DNA of 64,000 nt from Macrophomina tecta (GCA_024180945.1 JAKSGN010000041.1:620001-684000), one strand, 5' to 3'; shown: positions 1 through 12,138, counted from the stretch's first letter. The notes: generated by a model not told the origin, from the letters alone. A program made the numbers and translations.

Positions 1-2
1 TT

Positions 3-1478
3 GACAACATGAAGCAAACGTACGACGGGATCGAGTACCTCCTATCTCAGGTTGCCAATGACATCTCTCATCGGGTTCCTGCAATACTCGGAGCTAGTAT
101 CAACGTCATATTCTTCCCACAGATTGGCTTTCTCGTCACTGTTCCAATCGATCCGGAGACTGGCCAAGGCATCTGGGAAGGCTCGGAGCAGGACGTGTGG
201 GAACGTATGTTCACCAGCAATGAGCAAGCGTACTACAAGAATGACAATATGCGTGAGATGGATGACCGGTTCGGAGACGTGCACGGGGTGATTTGCGACA
301 GAGAGATCGAGATCACTCACACTCTGGCTCAGTACGTCTTAGAATACGAGGAGCTCCTCATCCACGCATCGGACCTTTGTGCGGAGCTTGACGCCCTTCT
401 CGCTCTTGCCCAGGGAGCAAAGATGCACAAGCTGGCGAGACCAAATGTTGTTGAAGACAACGTTGTCCGGATTAAAGCGGGACGGCATCCACTCCAAGAA
501 CTCACTGTTCCTTCTTATGTCGCAAATGACACCCTATTGGTCGGACCGGCTGGAACAGAACGTGGAATCAGGCAGGATTCCTCAGCGATCGCAACGAACG
601 AACGCTTCAATGCGCCTGCCAGCTCTACAGCAATGGACGGCCCGAATATGCTGATCCTGACAGGCCCAAACTACTCTGGAAAGAGTGTGTATTTGAAACA
701 GATCGCCGTAATCGTATACATGGCACATATCGGTAGTTTTGTGCCAGCCGAAAGCGCTCGCATCGGCCTGACAGACAAGATACTCACGCGTATTGCGACG
801 CGTGAATCTGTCTCCCGGATCCAGAGTGCCTTCATGATTGATCTCCAGCAGGTGTCCGTGGCCCTCAACCTAGCCACTCCTCGCAGCCTTCTTGTCATTG
901 ACGAATTTGGCAAGGGTACTGATTCCAATGATGGCGCCGGCCTGGCCTGCGGCATTTTGCAATATCTCCTGAATCGTGGAAACAGGTGTCCCAAAGTGCT
1001 TGCAGCAACGCATTTCCATGAGATCTTCGAGGAGGGCTACCTGCTGCATCATCCGGCACTGCAGTTCGGCCATATGGAGGTTCGCGTCGATGAGTCCAAG
1101 AGGGATGTAGACGATCAGATTACGTATCTGTACAACTTCCGTCTCGGTCGTAGCGTGTCGAGTTTCGGAAGTTGCTGCGCAGCAATGAATGGCATCAGCA
1201 GGGAAATAGTGTCACGTGCAGAGCAATTGATTCTCATGGCCATGAAGGGAGAGGATCTTGTTGCGGCTTGTGCAGTAATGCCAGCTCATGAGAGGGCTGA
1301 ATTGGAGGAGGCAGAGAGCATTGCGAGAGCGTTCCTAGCTGCGGACTTTGGAGTGGGTGAAGGCGAAGATGCACGGGCACTGCTCGATGAGGTGCTCGCA
1401 ACTACCAGCTCAACGACGCGCGAATACGTGACGGAGGAGGAGTCGGATACGATGAGCACTTATGAGACGGCTTTCTGA
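3..1478 (+). CDS. MSH5: MutS homolog MSH5, C-terminal part (5' end outside window)
   Basis: This is the ATPase half of a meiotic MutS-family protein. MSH5 pairs with MSH4 as a sliding clamp on recombination intermediates and promotes crossovers; it does not repair mismatches. The frame is already open at base 3, so the N-terminal domains lie upstream of the window. Visible motifs are a Walker A loop GPNYSGKS near residue 219 of this part (the Tyr-Ser form is typical of MSH5), a signature region [19 protein letters not shown], Walker [13 protein letters not shown] near residue 295, and the ATHFHEIF switch. No intron is needed in this part. It ends at TGA 1476-1478. The family call is firm; assignment to MSH5 rather than MSH4 rests on the Walker A form and overall resemblance. 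Confidence 0.93.
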   Translation, partial: DNMKQTYDGIEYLLSQVANDISHRVPAILGASINVIFFPQIGFLVTVPIDPETGQGIWEGSEQDVWERMFTSNEQAYYKNDNMREMDDRFGDVHGVICDREIEITHTLAQYVLEYEELLIHASDLCAELDALLALAQGAKMHKLARPNVVEDNVVRIKAGRHPLQELTVPSYVANDTLLVGPAGTERGIRQDSSAIATNERFNAPASSTAMDGPNMLILTGPNYSGKSVYLKQIAVIVYMAHIGSFVPAESARIGLTDKILTRIATRESVSRIQSAFMIDLQQVSVALNLATPRSLLVIDEFGKGTDSNDGAGLACGILQYLLNRGNRCPKVLAATHFHEIFEEGYLLHHPALQFGHMEVRVDESKRDVDDQITYLYNFRLGRSVSSFGSCCAAMNGISREIVSRAEQLILMAMKGEDLVAACAVMPAHERAELEEAESIARAFLAADFGVGEGEDARALLDEVLATTSSTTREYVTEEESDTMSTYETAF

Positions 1479-3249
1479 ATCGGGAAAGTACTCTTGGCGG
1501 TCAGAGGCTTGCTGCGATTTACTTTGCTGAGCGCCGGTGATGCGCGGAGGATACCGCACTAGCTTTCTTGCAAAAAGCCACTTGCTTGCATCAAAAGGCA
1601 GGAAGAATGGAGTTGCACAGTTATTCCAAGGCACGCCGTCGAGTGTGGATCGTGAGGTCGATCCGCATGAGGGCCTCTTCCTCATACATGAGCTGGGACT
1701 CAAAAGAATTGCAGCGGCCGACCCAACCTGCATGGGGAGTTGGAGCATTCGGCAGCCCGTACATGTTCAGAAATATTGAGAATATTTGAGTCATGGCGCA
1801 TGCTTCAACTTCGCATGGCTGGGGTAGGTTCCGAATCCTTGGACCCGATCTCGCTGGCCATGTTTTCACCTCTCGCATTTACTTTTGTCCATTTGTGGCC
1901 AATGGACAGCACAAAGAGCATCCATACCTAGGGAGATTCACCTGGAAATAATTAGCCCTGGCTTGTAAATACGCTTAAAGGGCGTTGCGGCTCCAATTGG
2001 CTTTCCGATCGATCCCGGCACGGGCCGTTGGAGACCAGGCCTCGACTGGGTCGAGGACAGCGTTCATGAATCAGAAATAGACTGGATGGTCCGCGCACGC
2101 ATCGTCGACAGGATCGACTTGACACGCATGCTCGCAGGGGGGAAACGCTGCAAGACGCCATTGACGAAGGGCCTCGGAATGAAAGGTGGTTCTCGTGCGA
2201 GACGGCGGCGGAGCGACCGTGCTTCGTCGCTCCGAAGGTCACCGGCCGTCGCGCGCGCTGTTCCGGACGCACGGCACCGCGCGCGAAAAGCAACGGCTGC
2301 GCTGTTGCGGAGGCTGCACCAAGACCGGGTTGATGAGCGGGCCAGAGCGGTATCTGTCATTGCTTACGAGAAAACGGCAGGATGCCCCCCGTTCGAGAGT
2401 CATCACGCCGGCGTGACTGAGACGCCAATCAGCGCCGGCGCGGCACCAGGCTGATGGCAGGTGAGGGGTTCTCCTCGCGCAGCACGGGCAAGGCCAGCAG
2501 CGGTCAATGGAGGTGGATATAAAGGCGAGAGGGCCACGGGAGGCGACGAGGTCTGATCGGATCTACAGCAGCACTGCTTGCGCCAGCGAGGGCCTGATTT
2601 TCTGCCGATAAACCCGACGCCCATCTAATCAGCCACAGCCGCTCTCGCCCCTCGGCTGTCGGTCCTGCTGCCGGCAGTACCACGCCCGCGTAACCGTGAC
2701 CGAAGGCAGAGAAAAAAAAGCTTCACCCGGCCTTGGCCGTGGCGTCATACTGCAGCCGAAGTCGCGAGACCCGTCGCGAGTGGCGATCTCGACGAGCGAA
2801 ACAAAAAGAACCCGCAGCAAGCAGCAAACCTCCTGGCAACACCGCTACTTGCCGACCGCCGCTTGATCACCGCTCTGCTTCTTTTTTTCCTTGGTGGTCC
2901 CGCTTCGGCAGACCCACCCTTCAGCCGCACGGCCGCCAAAAGCACGCTCTTCGTGCCTAAGGAAGCCGAGACAGTCCTTCTGGCGCCGCGCCCTATTGCT
3001 TTTGCCATCTGCAAGTGCCGAGGGGCCCTGTCTGATTGCCGTGGCCAGCCGCGCACCCCATTGCTTTGCAACCCTATAATACGGGCACTGCGGCCATCCT
3101 TTCTTACACCTCTTTTTTCCTTTTGGCCCTGCCTTTTCTCCCTCCCGTACAGACACGCTCGACTGTCGAGCAATTGACCGCCAATTCCACCGGTGCTCAG
3201 TGCTGCGTCAGACACCACCCCTGGACGGGCGAGGAACAACACCACAGCC
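1479..3249. other. intergenic, MSH5 3' flank and MFS promoter
   Basis: I see no convincing gene in these 1.77 kb. Short open frames are present on both strands but have no recognisable domain or splice pattern. A TATAAAG-like box lies near 2519 and CTATAATA near 3073, the latter about 175 bases before the MFS start. The last 150 bases are pyrimidine-rich, as in fungal leaders. Confidence 0.5.
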
Positions 3250-5255
3250 ATGGACAGCGCCGACCGTTATGTAGAGAAGGCCGAGGAGGATGCCAACCTG
3301 GGACACGACGCCAAGATCCATGAGCAGGCCGAGGCGTTGGAGCGCACTCACACTTCCTCCACGAGCTCCAGCAGCTCTTCTGGCTCTTCCATCTCCACTG
3401 AGCGCCGCGAGATCAACATGTCGAGAGTCGCCACGGCCAGGGACGAGATGATTGATCTGGAACGCAACCCTACCATGCTCAGCAGAATACAAACAGCCCG
3501 GAGCCAGCACAGCGGAACCGTCGGTGCAAGCATCAAGAGCAGGAAGTCCAACAAGCCATTGCCCAACTTTGGCGCTGGAAAGCCCTATCCACCACCCCTG
3601 CCGGACCGCGAGGAGTATGTCGTCGAGTTCGATGGCCCGGATGACCCATTGCACGCTCAGAACTGGCCGTTAAAGAAGAAGCTCCTGACGGCGGTGATGC
3701 TGGGATACACCACCCTGGTGGCTGCCTTCGGAAGCTCCATCTTCTCCTCAGCAACCCGTGTCGTCGCGTCCAAGTTCCACGTCAGCTCAGAAGTCGGCAT
3801 TCTTGGTGTGTCCTTGTACGTCTTGGGTTTTGCAACAGGCCCCATCCTGTGGGCTCCAGGATCCGAGCTGTACGGGCGTCGGAAGCCCCTGGTCATCTCG
3901 TCCTTCGGCTTCTCCATCTTCTTCATCGCCTGCGCCACGGCCAAGGATCTGCAGACCGTCCTGATCTGCCGTTTCTGGAGCGGCTTCTTCGGCGCCTGCC
4001 CCCTGACCACCGTTGCCGCCGTCTTCTCCGATATGTTCGACAACCGCACTCGCGGCATCGCCATCACCGTCTTCTCCATGACTGTCTTCACTGGCCCCTT
4101 GCTCGCCCCCTTCACCGGCGGATTCATCACCATGTCCCATCTGGGCTGGAGGTGGACGCAGTACATCGTCGCGATCATGGGTTTCCTCGCTTTTGGCTGT
4201 AACCTCCTGTTCCTCGAGGAGACGTACCCGCCCGTCATCCTCGTCAAGAAGGCCGAGGAGCTGCGCCGCCGCACCAAGAACTGGGGTATCCACGCTAAGC
4301 AGGAGGAGGTCGAAATCGACTTCAAGGAGCTCGTGGAGAAGAACTTCAGCCGCCCGCTCCGTATGCTGGCGACCGAGCCGATCGTACTGCTGCTCTCTAT
4401 CTATATGGTAAGCTTACTTCCCCCCACCCAATCGCATTTTCGTACATAAGAAGCTCACTGATTCATCGCCAGGCCTTCGTTTACGGCATCCTGTACCTCT
4501 TCCTCACCGCATACCCCATCGTCTTCCAGCAGATTCACGGCATGAACCTCGGCGTCGGCGGCCTCCCTTACTTCGGCATGATCGTCGGCCAGCTGCTCGC
4601 CGGCACCTTCATCGTCATCCGCCAGCCCGGCTATCAGCGCAAGCTTGCCGCCAACAACGACATGCCCATCCCCGAGTGGCGTCTGCCCGAGGTTATCATC
4701 GGCGGCGTGGCCTTTGCCGTCGGTCTTTTCTGGTGCGCCAAGCCATCTCCCGTATGCCAGAACGCAAATACTGACGGGAGTTTCATTTAGGTTTGCCTGG
4801 ACTGGCTACACCAAGGACATCCACTGGATCGTTCCCACGCTGAGCGGCCTCTGCTCCGGTTTTGGCCTGATGGCAATTTTCCTGCAGAGCTTGAATTATC
4901 TGGTCGATGCCTATTTGATGGTCAGTTTTACCCCACCCAACCATGGTTCCCTTCAATCCCCCTGCGGACGGTGGGGAAAAAAGAGGATCGAGGGAAGCAA
5001 TGTCTGACGTAAATCTCTGAATAGTTCGCCGCCTCCGCCATTGCCGCAAACACCTTCCTCCGCTCCCTCTGCGGCGCGGGCTTCCCACTGTTCGCGACGT
5101 ACATGTTCGAGGGCATGGGCGTCCAGTGGGCCGGCACGCTGCTGGGCTGCGTTGCTGCTGTCCTGGTGCCCGTCCCCATTCTGTTCTATCTCAAGGGCGC
5201 GAAGATCCGCGAGAGGAGTGCGTACGCGCCCACGAAGCCGTTTGGCTCCGAGTAG
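3250..5255 (+). CDS. MFS transporter, DHA1 drug/polyamine-exporter type
   Basis: This is a plasma-membrane proton antiporter of the major facilitator superfamily, 592 residues from four exons. The introns are 4408-4472, 4733-4790 and 4921-5024, and all keep frame. A polar Ser-rich N-terminal tail of about 140 residues contains the family's DP-x-x-x-x-NWP entry motif ([10 protein letters not shown]). Twelve membrane spans follow in two halves, with [11 protein letters not shown] as the loop 2-3 signature. The second intron was placed so that FW joins FAWTGYT, as in relatives; reading straight through ends in a stop. I chose ATG 3250 over an in-frame codon at 3193, because the upstream stretch lacks family-like sequence and looks like leader. 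The nearest relatives are TPO1/FLU1-like exporters. The substrate (polyamine, azole or metabolite) cannot be read from sequence. Confidence 0.9.
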
Positions 5256-5955
5256 TGTGGACCGCTGTTGATGAGTTGCTGCTGCTGGTATTTGCTGCTT
5301 GATATCCAGGTGTGTTGAACGTGTCGTCGATGGGTTGGTTATAGACTGGTCGGTACAGTGGGTTTCTCGCGCAAAAACATTCCATTGGAGCGATGAAAAA
5401 AAAGGAGGCGCTAGCATGCATGGTGCTTGGGAGTTTTTTGTTTCCCTTATGACGAACTTGACGTCTCGATCATTTTCTTTTTTTATTATACTGAAGGGCA
5501 TTCATCAGCCATTCTTCTAGGGGTGTTGTAGATATGGTGGGCCGGGTAGTTTTAGCACGGAAAACGAGTTATGCCTCGTTCGAGTTACGACAAGTATATA
5601 GTAATTTTTTTTTTTTTTTTGTGTTAAAAAAAAAAAGGCATTTCACCAGAGGATTAGTGAGGCAAGCTGAACGCGAGTCTAAATGCTTCTAATATTCCAT
5701 CCGAGTCTTGCCATTCAACTGTAGGATTCGTCGGCTCCAAAACGCCACCATGAATGCTTCCATGCACTTTTGTTGACACCTGTTTCCAAACAATCTCCAG
5801 CTCTCGCCTTTTGCCTCAACGCCGCCCCGTCAACCTTTCAGCCGCTCATCTCCCTCCACAACGCCAGTCACGCCATATGCCTCTCGCGCCTCAGCCACCG
5901 CATATTTGCATCTCGATTCCCCTCCCCTGAACGCCTCCGATTGATTCCCTCGGAC
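5256..5955. other. convergent 3' flanks of MFS and CHORD genes
   Basis: These are 3' untranslated sequences of two convergent genes. They include a T16 tract at 5605-5620 followed after five bases by an A11 tract at 5626-5636, so a transcript in either direction could form an A/U hairpin. No gene is seen. Confidence 0.5.
5605..5636. repeat. T16 / A11 inverted homopolymers
   Basis: T16, the spacer GTGTT, then A11. The arms can pair. It lies between two convergent genes, where it could mark 3' end formation, but this may be chance. Confidence 0.8.
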
Positions 5956-7060
5956 CTACACCCTCCCCGCCCTCCCCGTCTGAATGATCTCGCCCGTCCT
6001 GGGGTCGTCCGCGCGCAGCACCGGCCAGCTCGACCCGTCCGCCTTGCGCAGCTCGAGCTCGAGCTTGGTGCCCATGATCTTGAACGCGCTGGCGGCCGGG
6101 TCGATCAGCGCGAACAGCGTCATGTCGGTCGTGTAGCGCTTCTTGTCGGTGGTGCGCAGATCGAGCTTGATATTGCTGGGGGACAGCTCGACGGTGCTGG
6201 TGGCCTTGTCGATCTTCTTCAGGAAGAGGGATGCGATGACCGTCGTCGAGGTCTGGTAGAAGTCGGACCTGCCCCAAAAGAAAAAGCGCCATCAGTATGC
6301 TGCGAGCTGAGGGTAAGAAGAAGAAGGGGGGGATGCAGTTTTTCACTATGCGTACCTCACGCTCTCAACCACATCCTCGGCGCCCTCGTCTTTCTTCTTG
6401 CCGACGAAAAGGTGCCGCGCCTTGGTCGCGCACCCCTCGATCTTCATGAACTCGTCGAACTCCAGCACCCGCCGCTTGCAGCAGCTGTACCCCTTGCTGC
6501 CCTCGTGGAAGATGGGCGCGCCCGGGTGGTGCACGCACTGCTCGTCGTCCTGCCTGCCCGCGCTCGCGTCGTACTTCGCATTGCAGGCCTTGCGCTTGCA
6601 CGGCGCGCCGTCGGGGATTGGCAGCGACGGGTCGTCGTCCTCGTCTTCCTGCGGGGCCGGCGACTTGCTCGGCGGCGGCGCGGCTTGTGCTTGGTTGGTG
6701 GGGAGGCGGGGCGGTTCGGCGGAGGGGGTGGGCGCGGAGGAGGCGTCGGGGACGTCAGCGGCGGAGGGCTTGGGCGGCTCGGCGGGCGCGTCGTCGATGT
6801 CGGAGTGCGTGCCAGTGGTGCAGGGCGGGATGGCGAGGAATTCGTCGAAGGTGAGGACGCGCGGTTTGCAGCATTTCCAGCCTGGCGGGGTGCGGGAGCT
6901 GGTTAGCTGGGCGGCTGCGGAGGGGCACGGCAGGAAGGGTTGGCGGTTGCGTACCTTTTTGACCCTCATGGAAAACGGGGGGGCCGGGGTGGTAGACGCA
7001 TGGCTCGGATTCGTCTTCGTAGACCTTGCCGCAGCCCTTGTGGACGCACTTCTTGGCCAT
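5956..7060 (-). CDS. CHORD and CS domain co-chaperone (RAR1/CHORDC1 family)
   Basis: This is a cytosolic zinc-binding HSP90 co-chaperone of the RAR1/morgana/ChpA family, 314 residues from three exons: 7060-6955, 6881-6356 and 6268-5956. The introns are 6882-6954 and 6269-6355. Two CHORD modules of about 60 residues each are visible, with the spacing C..HxGCGxVY, CxYHPGxPxFHEGxKG and WKCCKxRVxxFDEF. A low-complexity Pro/Ala/Asp linker separates them. The C-terminal part (DFYQTSTTV ... VELSPSNIKLDLR) is a CS/p23-like domain that would contact HSP90. Every zinc ligand expected from the family appears present. It is divergent from the glutaredoxin-like gene, with 372 bases between the start codons. 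Length and order match other fungal members. Confidence 0.92.
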
Positions 7061-7432
7061 GGTTGGTGGGGTTGGGGAGAGTGGTGGTGCGGTGTGGATT
7101 TTTGGAGCGATTGATCAGCCGGTCGAGGTGGACGGTGGACAGCGGCGGAGGAGAGCTGGAGAGAGAAGTCTGGGGAAGGTTGAGAGGCGCGCACGAGTGC
7201 CGCGGCGGCGTAGCGGGAGGCTCCGCCAGTGACGTGAGAAAGTTCGAGAACTGGCTTGGAGGGATGTAGGGCTGGGGCTCTGCTCACCGCCCTCGGCCTC
7301 TGCGCCGCCCGCCGAAGTGGAAGGTTGACGCGTGCGGTGCGGGATCAGCGCCTGGGCGCCTCTTGACCCGAACGCCGCCGCCGCCTTTCCGGCCTGCCAT
7401 CCAACAGCCCATCGACCCGTTCAGGAACAGCC
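7061..7432. other. shared divergent promoter
   Basis: 372 bases between the CHORD and glutaredoxin-like start codons. The stretch is GC-rich with no clear TATA box, as is common for housekeeping bidirectional promoters. Confidence 0.5.
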
Positions 7433-7819
7433 ATGTTCGTCCCAACGACGCGTCTCCTGCAGCGTGTCAGTCGCATCACTCTCTTCACGCGCCAGGGCTG
7501 CTCCCTCTGCGACAATGCGAAGGGAGTGCTCTCGAATGTCTGGGATAAGCGGCCCTTCGAGTATACTGAAATCGACGTCATGGCTCCAGGGCAGCAGAAG
7601 TGGAAGGACGTGTACGAGTTCGACACCCCTGTGGTAAGGCGGATCATGGAACTGCGAAGCCTGTCACACCACTAACGGGCGAGAAAGATCCACGTGGAGC
7701 AGAGACCTGCAGGGGACAGCCGGGAAACAACGACTGCAGCGCGGAAGCTGATGCATCGCTTCAAAGAGGAGCAGGTCGAGGCATTGATGGACGAGGCGGA
7801 AAAAGACGCGACCGAGTAG
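7433..7819 (+). CDS. glutaredoxin-like protein (DUF836 type)
   Basis: This is a small thioredoxin-fold protein of 110 residues in two exons (7433-7633 and 7688-7819; intron 7634-7687). After a short basic leader the sequence RITLFTRQGCSLCDNAK carries the C-x-x-C redox pair at residues 23 and 26. The YTEIDV and FDTPVIHVE stretches that follow are the usual second strand and cis-proline region (DTPV). Yeast YDR286C and its relatives have the same size and motif. A glutathione-dependent oxidoreductase role is inferred. The N-terminal TTRLLQRVSR could be a weak mitochondrial presequence. Confidence 0.85.
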
Positions 7820-8053
7820 CCCACAAATCCGGCGTTTGGCATTCTCAATCCGCCCCATGCGCATCATTCAGCCGGGTCGTCGGCCGGAAGCTGCAGCGAA
7901 GGACGTGGGGTTTGTTGCCGATCTAGTGCGGGGTGGCTTCTTACTTTATGCTCCAGTACCACTGCCATCCCATCTCTACTTCCTCACTTCTCTCCTCTAC
8001 CACACCGTTGTCTGTACCCGTCAATCAGTGCCCCAGGATAACAGTTCGTCAAC

Positions 8054-9129
8054 ATGCAAGCCGCCAACCGCTTCCAGAAGGCCTTGAAGAAGGGCGGGGC
8101 TACCTTTGGAGCATGGCAGGTAAATACCGGCATTCGTCTCACCAAGAGGCCATTGAGTTAATGCCCATCAAGATGCTTCCGGGATCAAACCACTCCCGTA
8201 CCATCGCGAGTGCCAACATGGACTGGATTTGTGTTGACATGGAACATGGGAACATAGACGGTCCGGCCCTGTCTCTGGCTCCCAGGTCTTCTATCCACCT
8301 GACCGTGATGCAGATGGCCAAATGCACGAGTGTGTGGCGGCGATTGCCAGCTGTGGAGTGAGCCCTCTTGTTCGCATTCCGGCGAATGAGGCTTGGATGG
8401 TCAAGCGTTAGTCTGCTATTCGAGGCCTGGAATAGCCCTCCTAACTTGAAGCACAGGCGCCCTTGACGCAGGGGCACACGGCATCTGTGTCCCTCTTCTC
8501 TACACGGCAGATGATGCCCGGAAGCTCGTTTCATCGGCCAAATTCCCCCCGCAGGGCACCCGAGGTTTCGGCTCGCCTTTCCCGATGGGCAAATTCTCCA
8601 ACCAGAGCACTGTCGAGTACTTGGTCGAGGCAAACGACGCGTTGGTCACTATTGCACAGATTGAGACCAAAGAAGCTTTGGCAAATGTATGAGCTTGGAT
8701 CTGCGACGGTGAATTGCTGCTCCTCTGACTTCCAAACAGGTCAATGAGATCGCCGCTGTCCCGGGCATCGACGTCCTGCTCATTGGGCCCTTTGACCTTG
8801 GCAACAACATTGGCCACCCCATCCTGAGCGGCACGATGGACGACGAGCTGAAGGCCGCCATTGACCGCATCCACAAGGCTGCTGTCGACAACGGCAAGCG
8901 GACTGGCATGTACTGCACCACGGGAGAGCAGAGCTATGAATACGCCCAGAAAGGTTTCCACATGGTACGTCGCATCCCTCTATACTCTTAGGACGGTAGG
9001 CTGACGCAAATGCAGATCTCCGTTGCTGCTGACATGCTTGCCATCCCGAACTACTTCAACAGCGTTTTGAGCACTGCCAGGGGTGAGAGCGTCGCAGCGT
9101 CCAAGGTGACGGGTCCGTACGGAAGATAG
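8054..9129 (+). CDS. HpcH/HpaI-family aldolase
   Basis: This class II, metal-dependent pyruvate aldolase fold (4-hydroxy-2-oxoheptanedioate aldolase family) has 271 residues in six exons. The introns are 8120-8172, 8261-8313, 8407-8456, 8687-8739 and 8965-9015, each 50-53 bp and all frame-preserving. Signature residues: the catalytic His in VDMEHG, Arg in LVRIPANEA, GAHGICVPL, the metal-binding Glu in IAQIETKEAL, and Asp in LLIGPFDLG. The second intron uses the less usual donor GTCCGG and joins GNID to DGQMHE, as expected from relatives. The substrate in fungi is generally unknown; aromatic or sugar-acid degradation is possible. It lies 234 bases downstream of the glutaredoxin-like gene on the same strand, with no sign of a shared function. 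Confidence 0.9.
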
Positions 9130-9907
9130 GTAAATGGATAGATCCCAGAAGGCGGCGCTCCAAAAGAATCACCATGGCCTTCTTTGCAGATAGATTGTTG
9201 GGGTTTTGCCCGCGGTTTTTGCCAAGCTGGAGTATCATATCCGTGCGATTTCATTTTACTCTGTTCTTTTCCTCCGGACATGCTTGGCGATTGTGCCGCG
9301 ATATGGCTACCGAGGGTGTCCCAAAAGGACGCGTCCGGTGCGCTGTGTCACGAGGGAGCGTGGTGTTGTGACGTTGTGATGTCATCTTCTTTCAGGTGAG
9401 AGTGGCTGCCTGGCCAAGCGCGCTTCTTCACTCCACACTCCACACCTGCAACGCACGCGAGCTCACTCCAACCACCTTGGAATCCTACTTGAACCGCGCT
9501 ATCATGGCATGGTATCTGCAGTATCTCGCATCTCATCCAAAACGCCCCCACGACTCCTGTTTGCAAGTATCCCAGTCACACCTCTCAGCAGCATAGCCAT
9601 CTGAGCCGGAATCCCCAGAATCGGAACTGTTATCGCTTACGCAGAAAGGTGGCGAATGAATAATCTTGACACAATACTGCACCCAGAATCGTTTGAAGTA
9701 CTCGAACCAAAAGGCTCTTGAATTTACTAGAACTATTTACACAATTGTGTGGTGCGATTCCAGATAACCAGCGCAATGCGGGATTATTCCTTTCTTCAAA
9801 CGAATGACTGGGAGAAAAAAAAAAAAGAAAAAAGAGCGATAAAACTGCACAATGCAACCATGTGCAAACATTTTCCTCCAAATTAAACTTTAAGACATTA
9901 CAATCCC
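9130..9907. other. convergent 3' flanks
   Basis: 3' sequences of the aldolase and glycine-rich genes, including an interrupted A tract near 9816-9832. I see no gene. Confidence 0.5.
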
Positions 9908-12138
9908 CTAAAACAAGGCGAGAATCAAACTAAGACCAGCAACCAACGCGCCAGAGAAGGAGGCTTTGCTCGCAGCACCCTCATATTGAACAATGCTGGG
10001 AGTAGGAGTAGGAGTAGCGTAAGGAGTGGCATAGGGAGTGCCAACTGCGCCATAGGCAGGGACACCATCAACCTCGTGGACAGTCGGGGGCGCGTAACCG
10101 TAGCTGGAGCCAGCAGAACCGTCTACAGATGCCGTCGCGGTAGCACTAGCTTCAGCGCTTGCGGTTGCAGATGCGCCAAAAGAGACGGTTGTGCCCGTGG
10201 AGAAAGAGACAGTGGTGCCTGTGGAGAAGGAGGCCGAAGTGGTAAAGGTTGATCCCTCAGGAGCTTTCGCAACCGCAGTCTGTCAGCTTGTCAAAATTGG
10301 GCATGTCTCTACATGGCTGTGAAACTTACCATCGCCGCCAGGCGCAGCGTAGCCGTCTGAGCCGGAGTCAGAGCTGTCATCGCCAGAGTCGGAGCTGTCA
10401 TCTCCAGAATCGGAGCTGCCATCAGCTTCTCCTGAAGCGGATCCATCGGATCCCGTTGAACCTTCGGCGCCAGCCCCGCCAGAGACTGAGCCACCAGCGC
10501 TTGCTCCGCCAGAGATCGAGCCACCTGCACTCGCACCGCCGCCAACAGATCCTGAAAAGTGCGAAGTCAGCAGATAATTCTAAAGATGTGGGAGCCATGC
10601 CGCTTAGCAACAGTTGCGGGAAGCCGCAACGGTCGTGAACATCGCGCGGTAGGTTGAAACAGTCATCAGCATTTAATTGCCCGAGTGCAAGTCTGACAAC
10701 TGTCTCGGAATGCACATGGTCTTCGTAGCCGTCTATAGCAGCTGGTATGACTTACCGGAGCCTTCACCAGATGCGGAGCCTTCACCAGATGCAGAGCCTT
10801 CTCCAGACGCGGAACCTTCTCCGGATGCGCCGCCTGAAGGACTTTGTTAAACATCTGTGCAGCTTGAGAATAGAAGCAAAGAAAAACTCACCAGAAATTG
10901 AACCTCCGGCGCCCGCCTGTCCACCGGCACCCGCCTGTCCACCGGCACCCGCCTGTCCACCGGCACCCGCCTGTCCACCGGCGCCCGCCTGTCCGCCTGC
11001 GCCCGCCTGTCCGCCTGCGCCCGCTCCACCTGCAGATCATGTGTTAGAAAGAAGTTCCTGAACATTTGGATCCTGCTGGAGGGTATTCATGATTGACAAT
11101 CCGAGTGAAAGGGTCGATTGTCCGTTCAAAGAAGTTCTCTCCTAACATGAAAGACTTACCAGACACGCCACCGCCAATCGAGCCACCAATTCCAACGCCG
11201 CCTTGAAATACCGTTAGCGAAGTGAGCTCGGCTTTTGTAGTCTGTAACGTACCGCCCACAGAGCCGCCCAACCCAGCTTCTCCGCCTACACCAGCTCCGA
11301 CGCCAGCTCCACCTATCAAAAAAGTCAAAAGAGTTTCGGGAGGCTTGAATGCGGGTAAAACCTACCGCCAACACCTGCCTCTCCGCCGATTCCAGCGCCG
11401 GCACCACCTTTAAGTAATGTCAGGAGCAGACCTTTGAGAATTCACGAGAGCAAAGGGACATACCAGAAATGCTGCCACCAGCTCCCGCAGATCCTGAAGC
11501 TCCAGCTCCACCTACAGTTTTCAGTCAGATTCCAATACATTTGGGCTCAATTTTGAACAAAGATACTTACCAGAGACTTCTCCACCTGCCCCGGCTCCGC
11601 CAGAGACTTGGCCACCAGCTCCAGCTCCTCCAGAAACTTCTCCACCTGCGCCGCCTACCATAAGTCAGCCAAGCGCACAAACAGCAAACGCCAATGCCAT
11701 CCCAAACTTACCTGAAGCCTCGCCGCTGCCTTCGCCCTCACCAGAACCGTAGCCGGTATCGGAAGAGCCGCAGTCATCGGAATCGCAGGAACCACAGTCA
11801 TCGGAGCCGCAAGAGCCATGGCCCGAGCCGTGAGCGCCGCCGCCAATTCCCGCACCCGCACCGACCGACGCGCCGCCGCCGATTCCAGCACCTCCGCCCA
11901 GAAGGCCACCGAGCCCGCCCATCACGCCCCCAACGAGCCCGCCAGCGGCACCCAGCCCCGCTTCAACGCCTGCTCCCAGCCCGGCACCCAAACCGGCACC
12001 GGCATTCGCACCGCCCGAAAGAGATCCGTAAGCACCTGCGCCTGCTCCCGCTCCGCCCCCGAGAGAGCCAAAGGTCGGGTAGGACATGGCGGAGGAGGCC
12101 ATGAGGCCAATTGCGATGAGGTTCTTGGAGTAGACCAT
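9908..12138 (-). CDS. glycine-rich modular GPI-type cell-wall protein
   Basis: Predicted as 498 residues from ten exons: 12138-11712, 11654-11571, 11511-11464, 11407-11366, 11312-11253, 11201-11160, 11029-10892, 10833-10756, 10551-10330 and 10263-9908. The protein starts with a signal peptide (MVYSKNLIAIGLMASSAMS) and has a Gly/Ala-rich region with an SDDCGSCDSDDCGSSD patch. Exon-sized Gly modules follow (GAGG-E/Q-VSG; six GAGGQA repeats; SGEGSA repeats; SDSGDD repeats), then a Ser/Thr stretch. The C-terminus is a hydrophobic tail (SFSGALVAGLSLILALF) after small residues, typical of a GPI anchor. All nine introns are phase 1 and split a Gly codon. The last acceptor is AAG at 10264, chosen because upstream alternatives lose frame or meet a stop. 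I know no named family. A wall or surface structural or adhesive role is inferred from composition. Confidence 0.82.

Noticed and set aside
4752..4790. Alternative 39-base intron in the MFS gene (donor GTATGC)
   Set aside because: Too short and leaves the next exon out of frame. The 58-base intron 4733-4790 restores FWFAWTGYT.
5770..6906. 378-codon plus-strand frame
   Set aside because: Antisense to the CHORD gene, whose zinc motifs and splice sites are unambiguous.
9908..12138. Introner-like elements as the source of the many introns
   Set aside because: The intron sequences compared by eye share only splice sites and branch sites, not an internal body.
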